Part shown: positions 15,033-22,616 of the stretch, in pieces
Position numbering within the stretch: position 1 is the first letter of the stretch
Layout of the letters: every line of letters begins with the position of its first letter
Source of the DNA: Prauserella aidingensis
GTDB lineage: Bacteria > Actinomycetota > Actinomycetes > Mycobacteriales > Pseudonocardiaceae
DNA length: 64,000 bases
Direction: 5' to 3'
Assembly: GCF_024171865.1 (NCBI RefSeq)
Contig: NZ_JAMTCN010000022.1
Location: forward strand, 1-64,000
The notes under the pieces: generated by a model
The model's input: the letters and a program-made list of their open reading frames with translations, nothing else
What the model was told of the DNA's origin: nothing
Databases searched by the model: none
Translations under genes and position numbers: made by a program

Positions 15033-16172
15033 TTACGCGGTGTCGAACGTGATCTCGGCGAAACCGTCCGGCTCGTCGACGGCGAGGTTCACCGCTTCCT
15101 CACCGAGGATGGTCACGATGTTGTTCTTCATCTGCGAGTACGGATCGACCATGAACGTCGGCGACAGTCCCACGACGAGCTGAGACGCCGCGCGCCACGA
15201 GCCCACCAGGGCGGTACCCGCGCCGACCGCCGACGACGGGTAGACCCGCAGACCGTGCAGCGTCAGCCGCAGCGCGTTCTCCGGGGACTCGCCGGACATG
15301 CCCACCGACCCGTCGAACACGTCGACGACGTCTTCCGGATTCATCACGATCACGTCGGGGTCGGCGCCCACCGCGGAGTCGACCACCATCGTCGCGCCGG
15401 CCAGCACGCTGGTCGTCTTGGACTCGCCACTGCCGGCGGTGTGGGTCTGGATGCCGTCCGTGCCCAGCGCCGTGGTGATCAGCAGCTCATCCTCCCGGCG
15501 CGCGATCAGCGCCGACAGCTTGCGCCGCAACCGGCCCTCGAACCCGCCCATCGAACGCAGCTGCATCGTCACATCGGTCCACGCGGCGATGATCTTCGGC
15601 GACGCGTCACCGGAGGTGATGTTGTCGTACTCGCCCTTCGCCGATCCCTCATCGGCGGTGGTGGCCGAACCGTCACCGAACACCGGGAACGTCACCCGCG
15701 ACCCCACGTCGACCGTTTCCGAGCCCAGCGCGGCGAACTCCGCCAGCCGGCGAATCGACACCGGCTGATTCTCCCGCACAGCCCACTGTTCCGAACTGCC
15801 CGCGTCGGCGGTGCCGACCGTGGCGAAACTCAACGCCGGCGTGCCCACCTTCAATGGCTGGCGCTGACTCGCCGCGCGGAACAGGCCAGCCATGTCCGAA
15901 CGGGTCGGCGTCAGACTCGGCACGCCTTCCATCACGCCGTAGTCGGCCAACGGGTCGCGGCGCTCACCGTCCCCCGGCAGCGGACGCGCCGTCGGATCGA
16001 CGAACCCCGGCCGCTGGTCCTGCTCGTCGCGCAACCGGTCGAGCTGATGCTCGATCTCCGAGAACCGCGTCGTCGCCTGCTCGTCGAGCGCGTCGCCGCC
16101 GGCGTCGGCAAGCAACTGCCGCGCCTCCACGATCAACCGCTCACGCTCCACCTCGGATGTCTCAGTACCCAT
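15033..16172 (-). CDS. HK97-family major capsid protein (element)
   Basis: This 379-residue protein has the HK97 capsid plan. The N-terminal charged, helical segment (ERERLIVEARQLLADAGG to LDRLRDEQDQR, residues ~8-55) is a scaffold-like delta domain. The mature subunit region begins near residue 75-90 and includes AAWTDVTMQLRSMGGFEGRLRRK and a C-terminal A-domain with VVGLSPTFMVDPYSQMKNN. It would form the icosahedral shell after cleavage by the adjacent protease. The protease gene overlaps its start by 11 bp. Encapsulin is less likely because of the delta domain and the linked protease. Confidence 0.9.
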   Translation of the reverse strand: MGTETSEVERERLIVEARQLLADAGGDALDEQATTRFSEIEHQLDRLRDEQDQRPGFVDPTARPLPGDGERRDPLADYGVMEGVPSLTPTRSDMAGLFRAASQRQPLKVGTPALSFATVGTADAGSSEQWAVRENQPVSIRRLAEFAALGSETVDVGSRVTFPVFGDGSATTADEGSAKGEYDNITSGDASPKIIAAWTDVTMQLRSMGGFEGRLRRKLSALIARREDELLITTALGTDGIQTHTAGSGESKTTSVLAGATMVVDSAVGADPDVIVMNPEDVVDVFDGSVGMSGESPENALRLTLHGLRVYPSSAVGAGTALVGSWRAASQLVVGLSPTFMVDPYSQMKNNIVTILGEEAVNLAVDEPDGFAEITFDTA

Positions 16173-16731
16173 GGATGAATCCCTTCTCGGCCAGGCGCAG
16201 CCGCAGCCGCGCCTGCATGATGTTCAGACCCTTGCGGTGCTCGCCGCTGCCGTCACCGGAGAACCCCGCACCCGCGAACGCCGGCTCGTTCACCAGCGAC
16301 ACCTCCCGCAGCCGGGCCTCGCTGTGCACCAGATCGCCCCGCCGGTCCTCGGTGAACCGCAACGGATCCACCCCCACCGACAAGCCGCTCACGTAGCCGT
16401 CGCGCACCAACTGCAACGCCTCATCACCCGAGGCGGTACTCGCGAACTCGAAACCGACCCGCAACCCCTCGGCGGTGTCGTCGAAATCCACCGCCCGCCC
16501 GATCGGCAACCGCTGCGTGTCGTGCTCCACGAACAGGCGCACCTTCGACCCCCGCTCGGAGATCGACCGTGCGAACGCGCCGGGCTGGAACCGGTGACGC
16601 TGCGGCTCGCCCTGAAACACGGTCGGAGAGGACGCCGTGCTGTACGGCACGGCCAGCCCCCGCAACATGCGGGACTGGCCGCCCTCATCCAGAGCGAACT
16701 CAGCAGAGAAGATCAGCAAATCGGCACTCAT
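16162..16731 (-). CDS. HK97-family prohead protease (element)
   Basis: This 189-residue protein matches HK97 gp4-type prohead proteases, a herpesvirus assemblin-like serine protease fold. The likely catalytic residues are H70 in RLFVEHDTQR and S118 in YVSGLSVGVDP; REVSLVNEPAFAGAG near residue 150 is also typical of the family. It would mature the capsid protein by removing the delta domain. The start is ATG at 16731, preceded by GGGAGA; an upstream frame to 16773 is not needed. Its 3' end overlaps the capsid gene by 11 bp, implying translational coupling. Confidence 0.9.
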   Translation of the reverse strand: MSADLLIFSAEFALDEGGQSRMLRGLAVPYSTASSPTVFQGEPQRHRFQPGAFARSISERGSKVRLFVEHDTQRLPIGRAVDFDDTAEGLRVGFEFASTASGDEALQLVRDGYVSGLSVGVDPLRFTEDRRGDLVHSEARLREVSLVNEPAFAGAGFSGDGSGEHRKGLNIMQARLRLRLAEKGFIHGY

Positions 16732-16839
16732 ATGGGCATCTCCCAGGCAGCAACGGACAACCGTTCGCCGCATGGCGACCCTTCCGTCCGGACGGCCCAG
16801 GGGAACCGGGCACCGGCGCCGGGGATGCCGAGCGCGCGC

Positions 16840-17049
16840 TCACCGATCATCGTAGCTCACCTCCGAGACCACAGCCGCCCCAGCCGACTGCCAGAACCCC
16901 GGCATGTAGTCCTCGGACTCGTGCGGGAACCGCGACGCGCGCTGATCACACGGCGCATGCGCCACCGCATCCCGCATACCCCCAGGACTGCGCAGCCGCC
17001 CGCACACCATGCAGCGACCTTCCCGGGTCTTCTCGTTGCTTTCGGACAT
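16840..17049 (-). CDS. Small cysteine/histidine-containing protein (element)
   Basis: This 69-residue product has CMVCGRLR near residues 13-20 and a later H-x-x-C (HAPC), a plausible zinc-binding set, plus an acidic C-terminus (FPHESEDYMPGFWQSAGAA). The ATG at 17049 follows AAAGGAACG. It lies upstream of the protease in the leftward series, separated by 108 bp. The function is unknown; small zinc proteins in this position may be transcription or assembly factors. Confidence 0.65.
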   Translation of the reverse strand: MSESNEKTREGRCMVCGRLRSPGGMRDAVAHAPCDQRASRFPHESEDYMPGFWQSAGAAVVSEVSYDDR

Positions 17050-17183
17050 GATCGTTCCTTTCCTGTTGAAAACCCCCGCCGACCCCGCGCAAAAAAACGG
17101 ACAGAGGGACGGGGGGTGTTCGGGGGTCCGGCTGTGGGGAAAACCGCAGGTCACAGCGCTACGATTCGTCGAGTTTGTGCTGG

Positions 17184-17309
17184 TCATGGGCTTACATGTC
17201 TGTCGTTTGTGGACGGTTTCGGGTCGAGGTGGTCGGCGACGAGTGCGGCGGCGTCGGCGAGTTGCCGCAGGGCGTCGGCGAGCAGCGCGGCCCGCTCGGC
17301 GCTGGTCAT
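17184..17309 (-). CDS. 41-residue helical small protein (element)
   Basis: The ATG at 17309 follows a strong GGAAGGAACACACC site and gives a short amphipathic Ala-rich helix (SAERAALLADALRQLADAAA). The start overlaps the stop of the upstream gene (17306-17309). That coupling and ribosome site support a real small gene despite its length. The function is unknown. Confidence 0.55.
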   Translation of the reverse strand: MTSAERAALLADALRQLADAAALVADHLDPKPSTNDRHVSP

Positions 17310-17575
17310 GGTGTGTTCCTTCCGGTGTCGTGTGCCCATACGGCGCGGCGCCGGCGGGCGGGGGACAGGTGGGGTTTGCAGATCAGGCACGGGCGCGGGC
17401 GCTCGGCGTCGCGGTCGAGCCAGCCGTGATCGCACTCGTGCGGCTCGGCAGGGGTGCGGCTACTGTCCGGCCCCTTCGACCACACATCCGTAGTGCGGAT
17501 GTCGTCTCCGGTGGCCGGATCAGTAGTCCGCTCGTCGTCGTCGAGGGGTTCGCCGTAGCGGTCGAGGCGGCTCAT
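17306..17575 (-). CDS. Small Cys/His protein (element)
   Basis: This 89-residue product starts MSRLDRYGEPLDDDERTTDP and contains EPHECDHGWLDRDAERPRPC followed by LICKPH, a C-x-H/C-x-x-C pattern suggesting one zinc site. Its ATG overlaps the stop of the replication-type gene by 4 bp and its stop overlaps the next start, so three genes are translationally chained. Similar small proteins are common in actinophage replication modules. The function is unknown. Confidence 0.6.
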   Translation of the reverse strand: MSRLDRYGEPLDDDERTTDPATGDDIRTTDVWSKGPDSSRTPAEPHECDHGWLDRDAERPRPCLICKPHLSPARRRRAVWAHDTGRNTP

Positions 17576-18345
17576 GCGGCGTGCCTCCGGCATCCGCGGT
17601 TGCCGCACGTGCCGTCGGGGTCGAGGTACATGCCGCACCCCGGGCACTCCGGAGCGCGCGGACGCGAGCCGGCCCGTTCTTCCCCTTCCGAGCGTTCTTG
17701 TTCGGCGTCGGGAGTCTCGCGCGCGCGGTCGGGACTCACGTGGGGAAGCCCCGATTGATCCTCCCGTGTTCCTGAGTGGTTCCTCAGTGGTTCCTGGGGG
17801 GCTACCTGAGGTGGCCCCGTTGCGACCCCTGAGGTAGCCCCGTCTGACACCTCAGGTAGACCCGTTGCGTCACCTGAGGTAGCCCCGTTGCCCGCTCCCG
17901 GGCGGCTCGCAGGTGCGAGCGTTTCGCGATCCTCTGTGGAGGGTGCGGGGGTAACGGGGTCACCTGAGGTGGTCCCGTTGCCGTTGCTCACGGGGCTACG
18001 TGAGGTGTCCCCGTCGAGGCGTAGCGCGTACTCGCCCTGACGCCCCGGGGCCGGCTTCACAACCGTCTCGATCGCCCCGGCGCGCGACAGGGCGCCGACG
18101 GCCTTCTTGACGTTCCGCGTCGCCCGGGCGTACTCCCGTTGCGCCTCGTCGTCGGACACGGTCGCCGGCACGGCGTACCCGAGCGCGTCGGCGAGCGCGT
18201 CGCGGCCACCGAAGTAGCGCCGCGCCGGTTTCCCCTCCCGCGGGGTGTCGAGCGCCGTCAACGCCATGTACGCCAGCAGCCGGAACGGGGCGTGATCGAG
18301 GTGCGACCAGCGGGCGTAGACGGCCGCGACGTTGCTGGCACCCAT
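17572..18345 (-). CDS. Winged-helix replication-initiator-type protein (element)
   Basis: This 257-residue protein has three parts. The N-terminal ~110 residues resemble a winged-helix DNA-binding domain (ARWSHLDHAPFRLLAYMALT, then YARATRNVKKAVGALSRAGA and a wing GRQGEYALRL). The middle (about 115-195) is a low-complexity linker encoded by repeats. The C-terminus is a CPGCG...CGNRGC zinc motif. Placement between the integrase-proximal genes and the structural genes, and the iteron-like repeats within the gene, suggest a replication initiator akin to lambda O, which binds iterons inside its own gene. This is inference; a pure transcription factor remains possible. Confidence 0.6.
   Translation of the reverse strand: MGASNVAAVYARWSHLDHAPFRLLAYMALTALDTPREGKPARRYFGGRDALADALGYAVPATVSDDEAQREYARATRNVKKAVGALSRAGAIETVVKPAPGRQGEYALRLDGDTSRSPVSNGNGTTSGDPVTPAPSTEDRETLAPASRPGAGNGATSGDATGLPEVSDGATSGVATGPPQVAPQEPLRNHSGTREDQSGLPHVSPDRARETPDAEQERSEGEERAGSRPRAPECPGCGMYLDPDGTCGNRGCRRHAA
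17802..18016. repeat. Six iteron-like repeats inside the replication-type gene
   Basis: Copies of an ~20-bp unit close to acctgaggtrgccccgttgc lie near 17803, 17827, 17848, 17871, 17961 and 17996. The core in most copies, ACCT(G/C)AGGT, is a 9-bp palindrome. The spacing is irregular, with a 70-bp gap after the fourth copy. In the protein they encode the variable linker (NGATSGDAT, SDGATSGVAT). They may be the element's origin of replication. Confidence 0.7.
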
Positions 18346-18426
18346 CAGCGGCCCCCGCTCGGCCGCGCGTGCTTGTCGGGGCGGGGAGTTACGCTGGTGT
18401 CAGACCTTCCGTCGTCGGTCTGCTGG

Positions 18427-18460
18427 GCCGCCCGGTTCTCCCGTGCCGGGCGGCCTTTCT
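18427..18460 (+). terminator. Hairpin with T-rich tail upstream of the replication-type gene
   Basis: gccgcccgg (18427-18435) pairs with ccgggcggc (18446-18454), followed by ctttct. It lies between the 18467 gene and the replication-type gene. The T-rich side faces rightward. Confidence 0.55.
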
Positions 18461-18466
18461 CTGCCC

Positions 18467-18739
18467 TCATGCCGCGTCACCGCCGGTGGTGCGGGCGCGG
18501 GAGGACTTGAACGCGAGCCGTTGCATGTGGAGCCGGCGGGCGGCCTCGGCGCGGCGGGAGAGTTCGGGCTCGACGATCTCTGGGTCGGCGTCGAGGACTT
18601 CGCGGCGGAACCGTTCGAGTAGGCCGGCCTGGCCGCGCGCGGCGTTGGCGCCGGGGGATTCCTTGGCCCAGCGTGCGAGCGCGGCGATACGCGCGCGTTG
18701 GGACCGTTGTTCAGGGGTGAGTGACGTGGACTTGGCCAC
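18467..18739 (-). CDS. Small basic helical protein (element)
   Basis: Not recognised. The 90-residue product is rich in Arg/Ala and Glu (TPEQRSQRARIAALARWAKE, then RRAEAARRLHMQRLAFKSSR) and should be almost wholly helical. Phages often encode such proteins as small DNA-binding or assembly factors, and an excisionase role cannot be excluded. The GTG at 18739 follows GAAGGAGTC. A 90-bp gap separates it from the zinc-ribbon gene upstream. Confidence 0.6.
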   Translation of the reverse strand: MAKSTSLTPEQRSQRARIAALARWAKESPGANAARGQAGLLERFRREVLDADPEIVEPELSRRAEAARRLHMQRLAFKSSRARTTGGDAA

Positions 18740-18829
18740 GGGCTGACTCCTTCGGGCAGCAAAAACTCACCACCGATGGGTGGTCTGCCCGTGAAGTTCT
18801 AGCGGCCCACGTCCCGCATCACCGGCATC

Positions 18830-19219
18830 CTACCGCAAGGCGGAGATGTCGAGTTCCGGCACGTCGTTCTCAGCCAGTGCGGTGAAGCACCGGCGCGCGG
18901 TTTCCTGCCGCATTGGCACGTCGCGGCCGCATTTCGGGCACTTTGGACGGAAGGTGTCGCGGATGGTCGGCCGGTCGCCGTCGGCCGCTTGTTTCATCGG
19001 TGACCCCGGCGCCCACGGCACAAACGCGATGGTGACTTCGGGAGCGTCGAGTGCCGTCGCGGGCTCGGTCTGCACGGACGTGTGTTGCGGGTTGTCGAGC
19101 CACGCGGCCATGTCCTCGGCCGATGGGGTGGCGATCGGCCGTTCCGCGGTGAGCCAACCGAGGTTGCGGGGTGGGTGCTGGCCACGGCCGGTGCAGACGA
19201 CCTTGACGCGTCCTGTCAT
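18830..19219 (-). CDS. Zinc-ribbon-containing hypothetical protein (element)
   Basis: The ATG at 19219 gives a 129-residue protein: MTGRVKVVCTGRGQHPPRNL, a middle acidic part with WLDNPQHTSVQTEP, and a C-terminal CPKCGRDVPMR motif followed by ARRCF. The cysteines suggest a zinc ribbon. Its start overlaps the integrase stop by 4 bp, so it is co-translated with the integrase. The function is unknown; a recombination directionality factor or phage transcription factor are candidates. Confidence 0.65.
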   Translation of the reverse strand: MTGRVKVVCTGRGQHPPRNLGWLTAERPIATPSAEDMAAWLDNPQHTSVQTEPATALDAPEVTIAFVPWAPGSPMKQAADGDRPTIRDTFRPKCPKCGRDVPMRQETARRCFTALAENDVPELDISALR

Positions 19220-20112
19220 CCGAAGTCTCCGAGGTTGAGCCGGCGGGCCTCGGCGTGCGCTCGTTGCTCGTTCGCGTGCTGCGCGTACCGGTCGATCATG
19301 TCGCGGCGCGACCATCCCGCCATCGACATGAGCGCGTTCTCGCTGCCGCCGTGCTGCAGCCATCGGGACGCGAACGCGTGACGGGTGCGGTGCAGATGAA
19401 ACTCAGCGATACCGGCCGATTCGGCGCGCTGTTTCATCGCCTTGGCGAGCCCGTCGTATCCGAGACCTTGCCCGCGCTCGCCGAGCCAGAACGTCGCTGA
19501 GCCGGCGAGCGTGTGCCGGCGGCGGGCGCGGCGATACCGGTCGATCGCCGCCCCGGTCGCCGGCCCGAACGTGACCGTGCGTCCCTTGCCACCCTTGCCG
19601 CGGCGGACGACAGCGAGGCCGCGCACGAGGTCCACATCATCGGTCGTCATGGCGATTACCTCGCCGGCGCGGAGTCCGCATTCGAGCAGCAGACGGGCGA
19701 TCGCTTCGTCTCGGCGGTCGCGGAATCCGTGGCCCTGGCATGCGGCCACGAGGTCGCGGCACTCCTCCTCGGTGAGCCCGTCGACCACCTTCTGGTCAAG
19801 CTTGGGCGGGGTGATATCGGTGAGCTCGTCCTGGGCGATCTCACCCTCACCGGCCAGCCACGCCGAGAACCGGCGGACGGCGAGTTGCCGCACACGAGCC
19901 GTCGCCGGTTCGTGGCCGGCCGCCAGGATCGAATCCGTGTAGCTGCTGACGCTGCGCCGATCGAGTGCCGGCTCGACGCCAGCCCGGGCGCAGTAGTCGA
20001 GGTACTGCTCGATGCCCCGCCGGTAGGAATCCAGCGTGTTGGCGCTCTTGCGCTCGGCCCGCAGCCGCAACAGCCACGAGTCGAGCAGCTCACGCAGCTC
20101 ATCAACGTCCAC
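19216..20112 (-). CDS. Tyrosine recombinase/integrase (element)
   Basis: This 298-residue XerC/D-like integrase has an N-terminal SAM-like core-binding domain (residues ~1-95). The catalytic domain carries R148 (CGLRAGE), a hairpin Lys in RGKGGKGR (173-176), H241-x-x-R244 (HRTR), W267 (AGWSRRD) and the nucleophile Y276 (DMIDRYAQ). It would recombine the 31-bp att core. The start is GTG at 20112. The 84 bp between it and attR contain no gene and could hold arm-type or promoter sites. It encodes the only complete recombinase in the element. Confidence 0.95.
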   Translation of the reverse strand: MDVDELRELLDSWLLRLRAERKSANTLDSYRRGIEQYLDYCARAGVEPALDRRSVSSYTDSILAAGHEPATARVRQLAVRRFSAWLAGEGEIAQDELTDITPPKLDQKVVDGLTEEECRDLVAACQGHGFRDRRDEAIARLLLECGLRAGEVIAMTTDDVDLVRGLAVVRRGKGGKGRTVTFGPATGAAIDRYRRARRRHTLAGSATFWLGERGQGLGYDGLAKAMKQRAESAGIAEFHLHRTRHAFASRWLQHGGSENALMSMAGWSRRDMIDRYAQHANEQRAHAEARRLNLGDFG

Positions 20113-20165
20113 AGCCTGTTATCTTGACTTAGACCGGCTTGCTATGCAAAGCTTCCCAGCGTTGG

Positions 20166-21317
20166 CTAGTAAAATGGCTGGTCAATGGCGTTAAGTACCT
20201 CACGCAGCCGGTTCGGATAGTCACTGATGATGCCGTCCACGCCGTGGTCGATGAGCTTGCGCATGGTCGGCTTGTCGTTGATCGTCCAGGGGATCACGTC
20301 GAGACCCTCGGCGTGCGCCTCGTCGACCAGTTCCTTCGTCGTGAACGGCACGTAGTCGGGATCGCCGACCGCACCGTCCTGCGGGTTGCCGTGCACCGGC
20401 GACAGCGCGCTCGCCCCGAACGACGCCGCCGCGCGCGCCGGGCTGCCGCCGAAGTCGTCGATGTCGAGACCGCCCAGCCACGGCGACGCACCCGGCTCGC
20501 CGACCTCGAGGAAGCCCGGTTCGGTCAGGGCGACGAGCGGCAGCTTCGGCATCCGCTCCTTCATGGCCATCAGCGCACCCCAGTCGAAGCTCTGGATGCT
20601 GACGTTCCGCGCCAGCCCACTGCGCTCGACCTCCGAGGCCACACGCTCGACGAACTGCTGCCGCGGCGCCGTCTCCTCGGGCGCGGCGGCCTCGACCTTC
20701 GTCTCGATGTTGAACTTCACGCCGTAGGCGCGGTGCTCGCGGACCAGCGCGAACAGCTCGGCGAGCGTGGGCATCGGTTCGCCGGGGGAGAGCACCTGAT
20801 CCGGGTGACGCGGGTCCTGCTGCGACCCGCAGTCGAGGGTGCGCACCTGCGCGAACGTCAGATCCTTGACGTACTTGCCCGCGTAGGGGAACTGCGGATC
20901 ACCCGGCGTCACCGGCTCGGTGTCGAGGCACTTGTCCGGGTCGATCCGCCGGTCGTGGGTGATCACTTCGCGGCCGTCGCTGGTGATCTGCACGTCGAGC
21001 TCGAGGGTGGTGACACCGAGGTCGAGTGCTCGGTCGAACGCCTTGAGCGTGCCCTCGACGGTCATGCCGATGCCGCCGCGGTGGGCCTGGATGTCGAAAT
21101 GAGGGTTGCCGTGGGGTGGGGTTCCGTGGGGCGCGGTCGCGTGGGCATCGCCGGTCGGTGTGGTGCCGCCCGCCGCCCCGGGTGCCTGCGCGGCGGCGGG
21201 CGCCGCGCCCAATGCCGTCATGAGTGCCGTCGCGCCGAGCGCGATGGCCGTCTTCACTGTCGTGGTCACGAGCTCCGACGGTGACACGGCAGAGTGAAGG
21301 GAGGGTGTCCTCGACAT
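20166..21317 (-). CDS. Glycerophosphodiester phosphodiesterase, C-terminus replaced by element integration
   Basis: This 383-residue secreted enzyme hydrolyses glycerophosphodiesters to glycerol-3-phosphate and an alcohol. It has a signal peptide (KTAIALGATALMTALGAAPA, residues ~22-41) and GDPD residues H79/R80 (QAHRGG), E106/D108 (ELDV) and H121 (THD), then IKFN-type strands ending VIPWTINDKPTMRKLIDHGV and ISDYPNRLREV. The last codons, VLNAIDQPFY, come from element DNA. The original tail EVAAEYGFKLPKRYRR is stranded at 13060-13136. The catalytic barrel is intact, so the hybrid is probably active. The ATG is at 21317; a GTG at 21269 is possible. Confidence 0.92.
   Translation of the reverse strand: MSRTPSLHSAVSPSELVTTTVKTAIALGATALMTALGAAPAAAQAPGAAGGTTPTGDAHATAPHGTPPHGNPHFDIQAHRGGIGMTVEGTLKAFDRALDLGVTTLELDVQITSDGREVITHDRRIDPDKCLDTEPVTPGDPQFPYAGKYVKDLTFAQVRTLDCGSQQDPRHPDQVLSPGEPMPTLAELFALVREHRAYGVKFNIETKVEAAAPEETAPRQQFVERVASEVERSGLARNVSIQSFDWGALMAMKERMPKLPLVALTEPGFLEVGEPGASPWLGGLDIDDFGGSPARAAASFGASALSPVHGNPQDGAVGDPDYVPFTTKELVDEAHAEGLDVIPWTINDKPTMRKLIDHGVDGIISDYPNRLREVLNAIDQPFY
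20197..20227. other. attR, 31-bp direct repeat
   Basis: Perfect second copy of the att core (first at 13106-13136). It lies within the phosphodiesterase reading frame, 84 bp beyond the integrase start codon. Confidence 0.93.
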
Positions 21318-21422
21318 GTAGACATACGGGCCCTTTCGGCCTGCGGCACGTCCGCAACACGCGGGTAGCGGTTTCTCGCGGAAAATCGGACCACCACTAG
21401 ACAACCCAATAGTGTTGTAGCG

Positions 21423-22616
21423 ATGGACCCCGTGCGGAACCCGTTCGCCCCCGGCGCAGGTCAGCGCCCACCCGAACTGGCGGGGCGTGAACGCGAACTG
21501 GACGCGTTCGACGTCGTACTGGAACGCGTCGCACGGGGCAGACCCGAACGCAGCCTGATGCTCACCGGCCTCCGCGGCGTCGGCAAGACCGTGCTTCTCG
21601 GCGAGCTGCGCTCGATGGCGATCCGCCGCCGCTGGGGTGCGGGGAAGGTCGAGGCGCGTCCCGACGCCGAACTCCGCAGGCCGCTCTCGGCCGCGCTTCA
21701 CCGCGCGGTCCGCGACCTGGCCGTCCGCCATCGCGCACCCGACCGCGTCGACGAGGTCCTCGCCGTCCTCAAGGCGTTCGCCCTCAAGTCCAACAAACCG
21801 GACGCCAAGATGCGCGACCGCTGGCAGCCCGGCATCGACGTCCCACCCGCACAGGGCAGGGCGGACTCGGGCGACATCGAGATCGACCTCGTCGAACTGT
21901 TCACCGAGGTCGCCGAGCTGGCCACCGACGTCGGCTCCGGGGTGGCGCTGCTGATCGACGAGATCCAGGACCTGAGCCCCGAGGACGTCTCCGCACTGTG
22001 CGCGGCGTGCCACGAGTTGTCGCAGTCCGGGGCGCCGCTCGTCGTCGTGGGTGCGGGCCTGCCGCACGTACCCGCGGTGCTGTCGGCGTCGAAGTCGTAC
22101 TCCGAACGCCTCTTCCGCTACACCCGGATCGACCGCCTGAGCAGGGAGGACGCCGACCGCGCCGTCCTGGCGCCCATCGAACGCGAAGACGCCGAGATCG
22201 CGCCCCACGCACTCGATGCGCTGCACACCGCGTCCGGCGGCTATCCCTATTTCATCCAGGCCTACGGCAAGGCGGCCTGGGACGCCGCACCCACGAATCC
22301 GATCACCGAGGAGGACGTGCGCGTCGCGGCACCCGAGGCCGAGGCCGAGCTCGCCGTCGGCTTCTTCGGCTCCCGCTACGAACGCGCCACGCCCGCAGAA
22401 CGCGAGTACCTGCGCGCGATGGCCGAGCTGACGCAGGGCAAGGACGAAAGCGCCGTCACCTCCGACATCGCCGTCTACCTGGGCCGCAAGCCCTCGTCGT
22501 TGTCACCCGCGCGCGACAGCCTGATGAAGAAGGGCCTCGTCTACTCCGCCGAGCGCGGGCACATCGCTTTCACGGTCCCGCACTTCGGCAACTACCTCCT
22601 CACCCGCGCCGACTGA
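21423..22616 (+). CDS. AAA/STAND-type ATP-binding protein
   Basis: This 397-residue ATPase has a Walker A motif, LTGLRGVGKTVLL (about residues 47-59), and a Walker B motif, VALLIDEIQDLSPE (about 175-188). A C-terminal winged-helix-like part follows (EYLRAMAELTQGKDESAVTS, ARDSLMKKGLVYSAERG). This is the layout of Orc1/Cdc6-like or STAND ATPases found singly in many actinomycetes. Targets are unknown; a regulatory or stress role is likely. It is divergent from the phosphodiesterase gene. The 105-bp gap contains ctagacaac...gttgtag symmetry just before the ATG. Confidence 0.85.
   Translation: MDPVRNPFAPGAGQRPPELAGRERELDAFDVVLERVARGRPERSLMLTGLRGVGKTVLLGELRSMAIRRRWGAGKVEARPDAELRRPLSAALHRAVRDLAVRHRAPDRVDEVLAVLKAFALKSNKPDAKMRDRWQPGIDVPPAQGRADSGDIEIDLVELFTEVAELATDVGSGVALLIDEIQDLSPEDVSALCAACHELSQSGAPLVVVGAGLPHVPAVLSASKSYSERLFRYTRIDRLSREDADRAVLAPIEREDAEIAPHALDALHTASGGYPYFIQAYGKAAWDAAPTNPITEEDVRVAAPEAEAELAVGFFGSRYERATPAEREYLRAMAELTQGKDESAVTSDIAVYLGRKPSSLSPARDSLMKKGLVYSAERGHIAFTVPHFGNYLLTRAD

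Larger units (their letters stand above)
13106..20227. mobile_element. Integrated capsid-encoding element (candidate phage satellite), about 7.1 kb
   Basis: The element is bounded by the 31-bp att repeat and carries its integrase next to the right att site. From the left it has a rightward three-gene module (13306-14215), a convergent non-coding centre (14216-15032), and a leftward operon-like series. In transcription order that series is integrase, zinc-ribbon protein, small protein, replication-type protein, two or three small proteins, prohead protease and major capsid protein. No portal, terminase, head-tail or tail genes are recognisable. It is too small for an autonomous tailed phage. 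It may be a capsid-forming satellite that borrows a helper's tail and packaging motor, or a decayed prophage. Confidence 0.9.

Noticed and set aside
15033-16172. Encapsulin nanocompartment instead of phage capsid.
   Set aside because: The gene overlaps a prohead protease, has a delta-domain-like N-terminus and lies between att sites with an integrase.
13106-20227. tRNA gene as the integration target.
   Set aside because: The 31-bp repeat does not fold into a tRNA 3' half and is read in frame as part of the phosphodiesterase gene on both sides.
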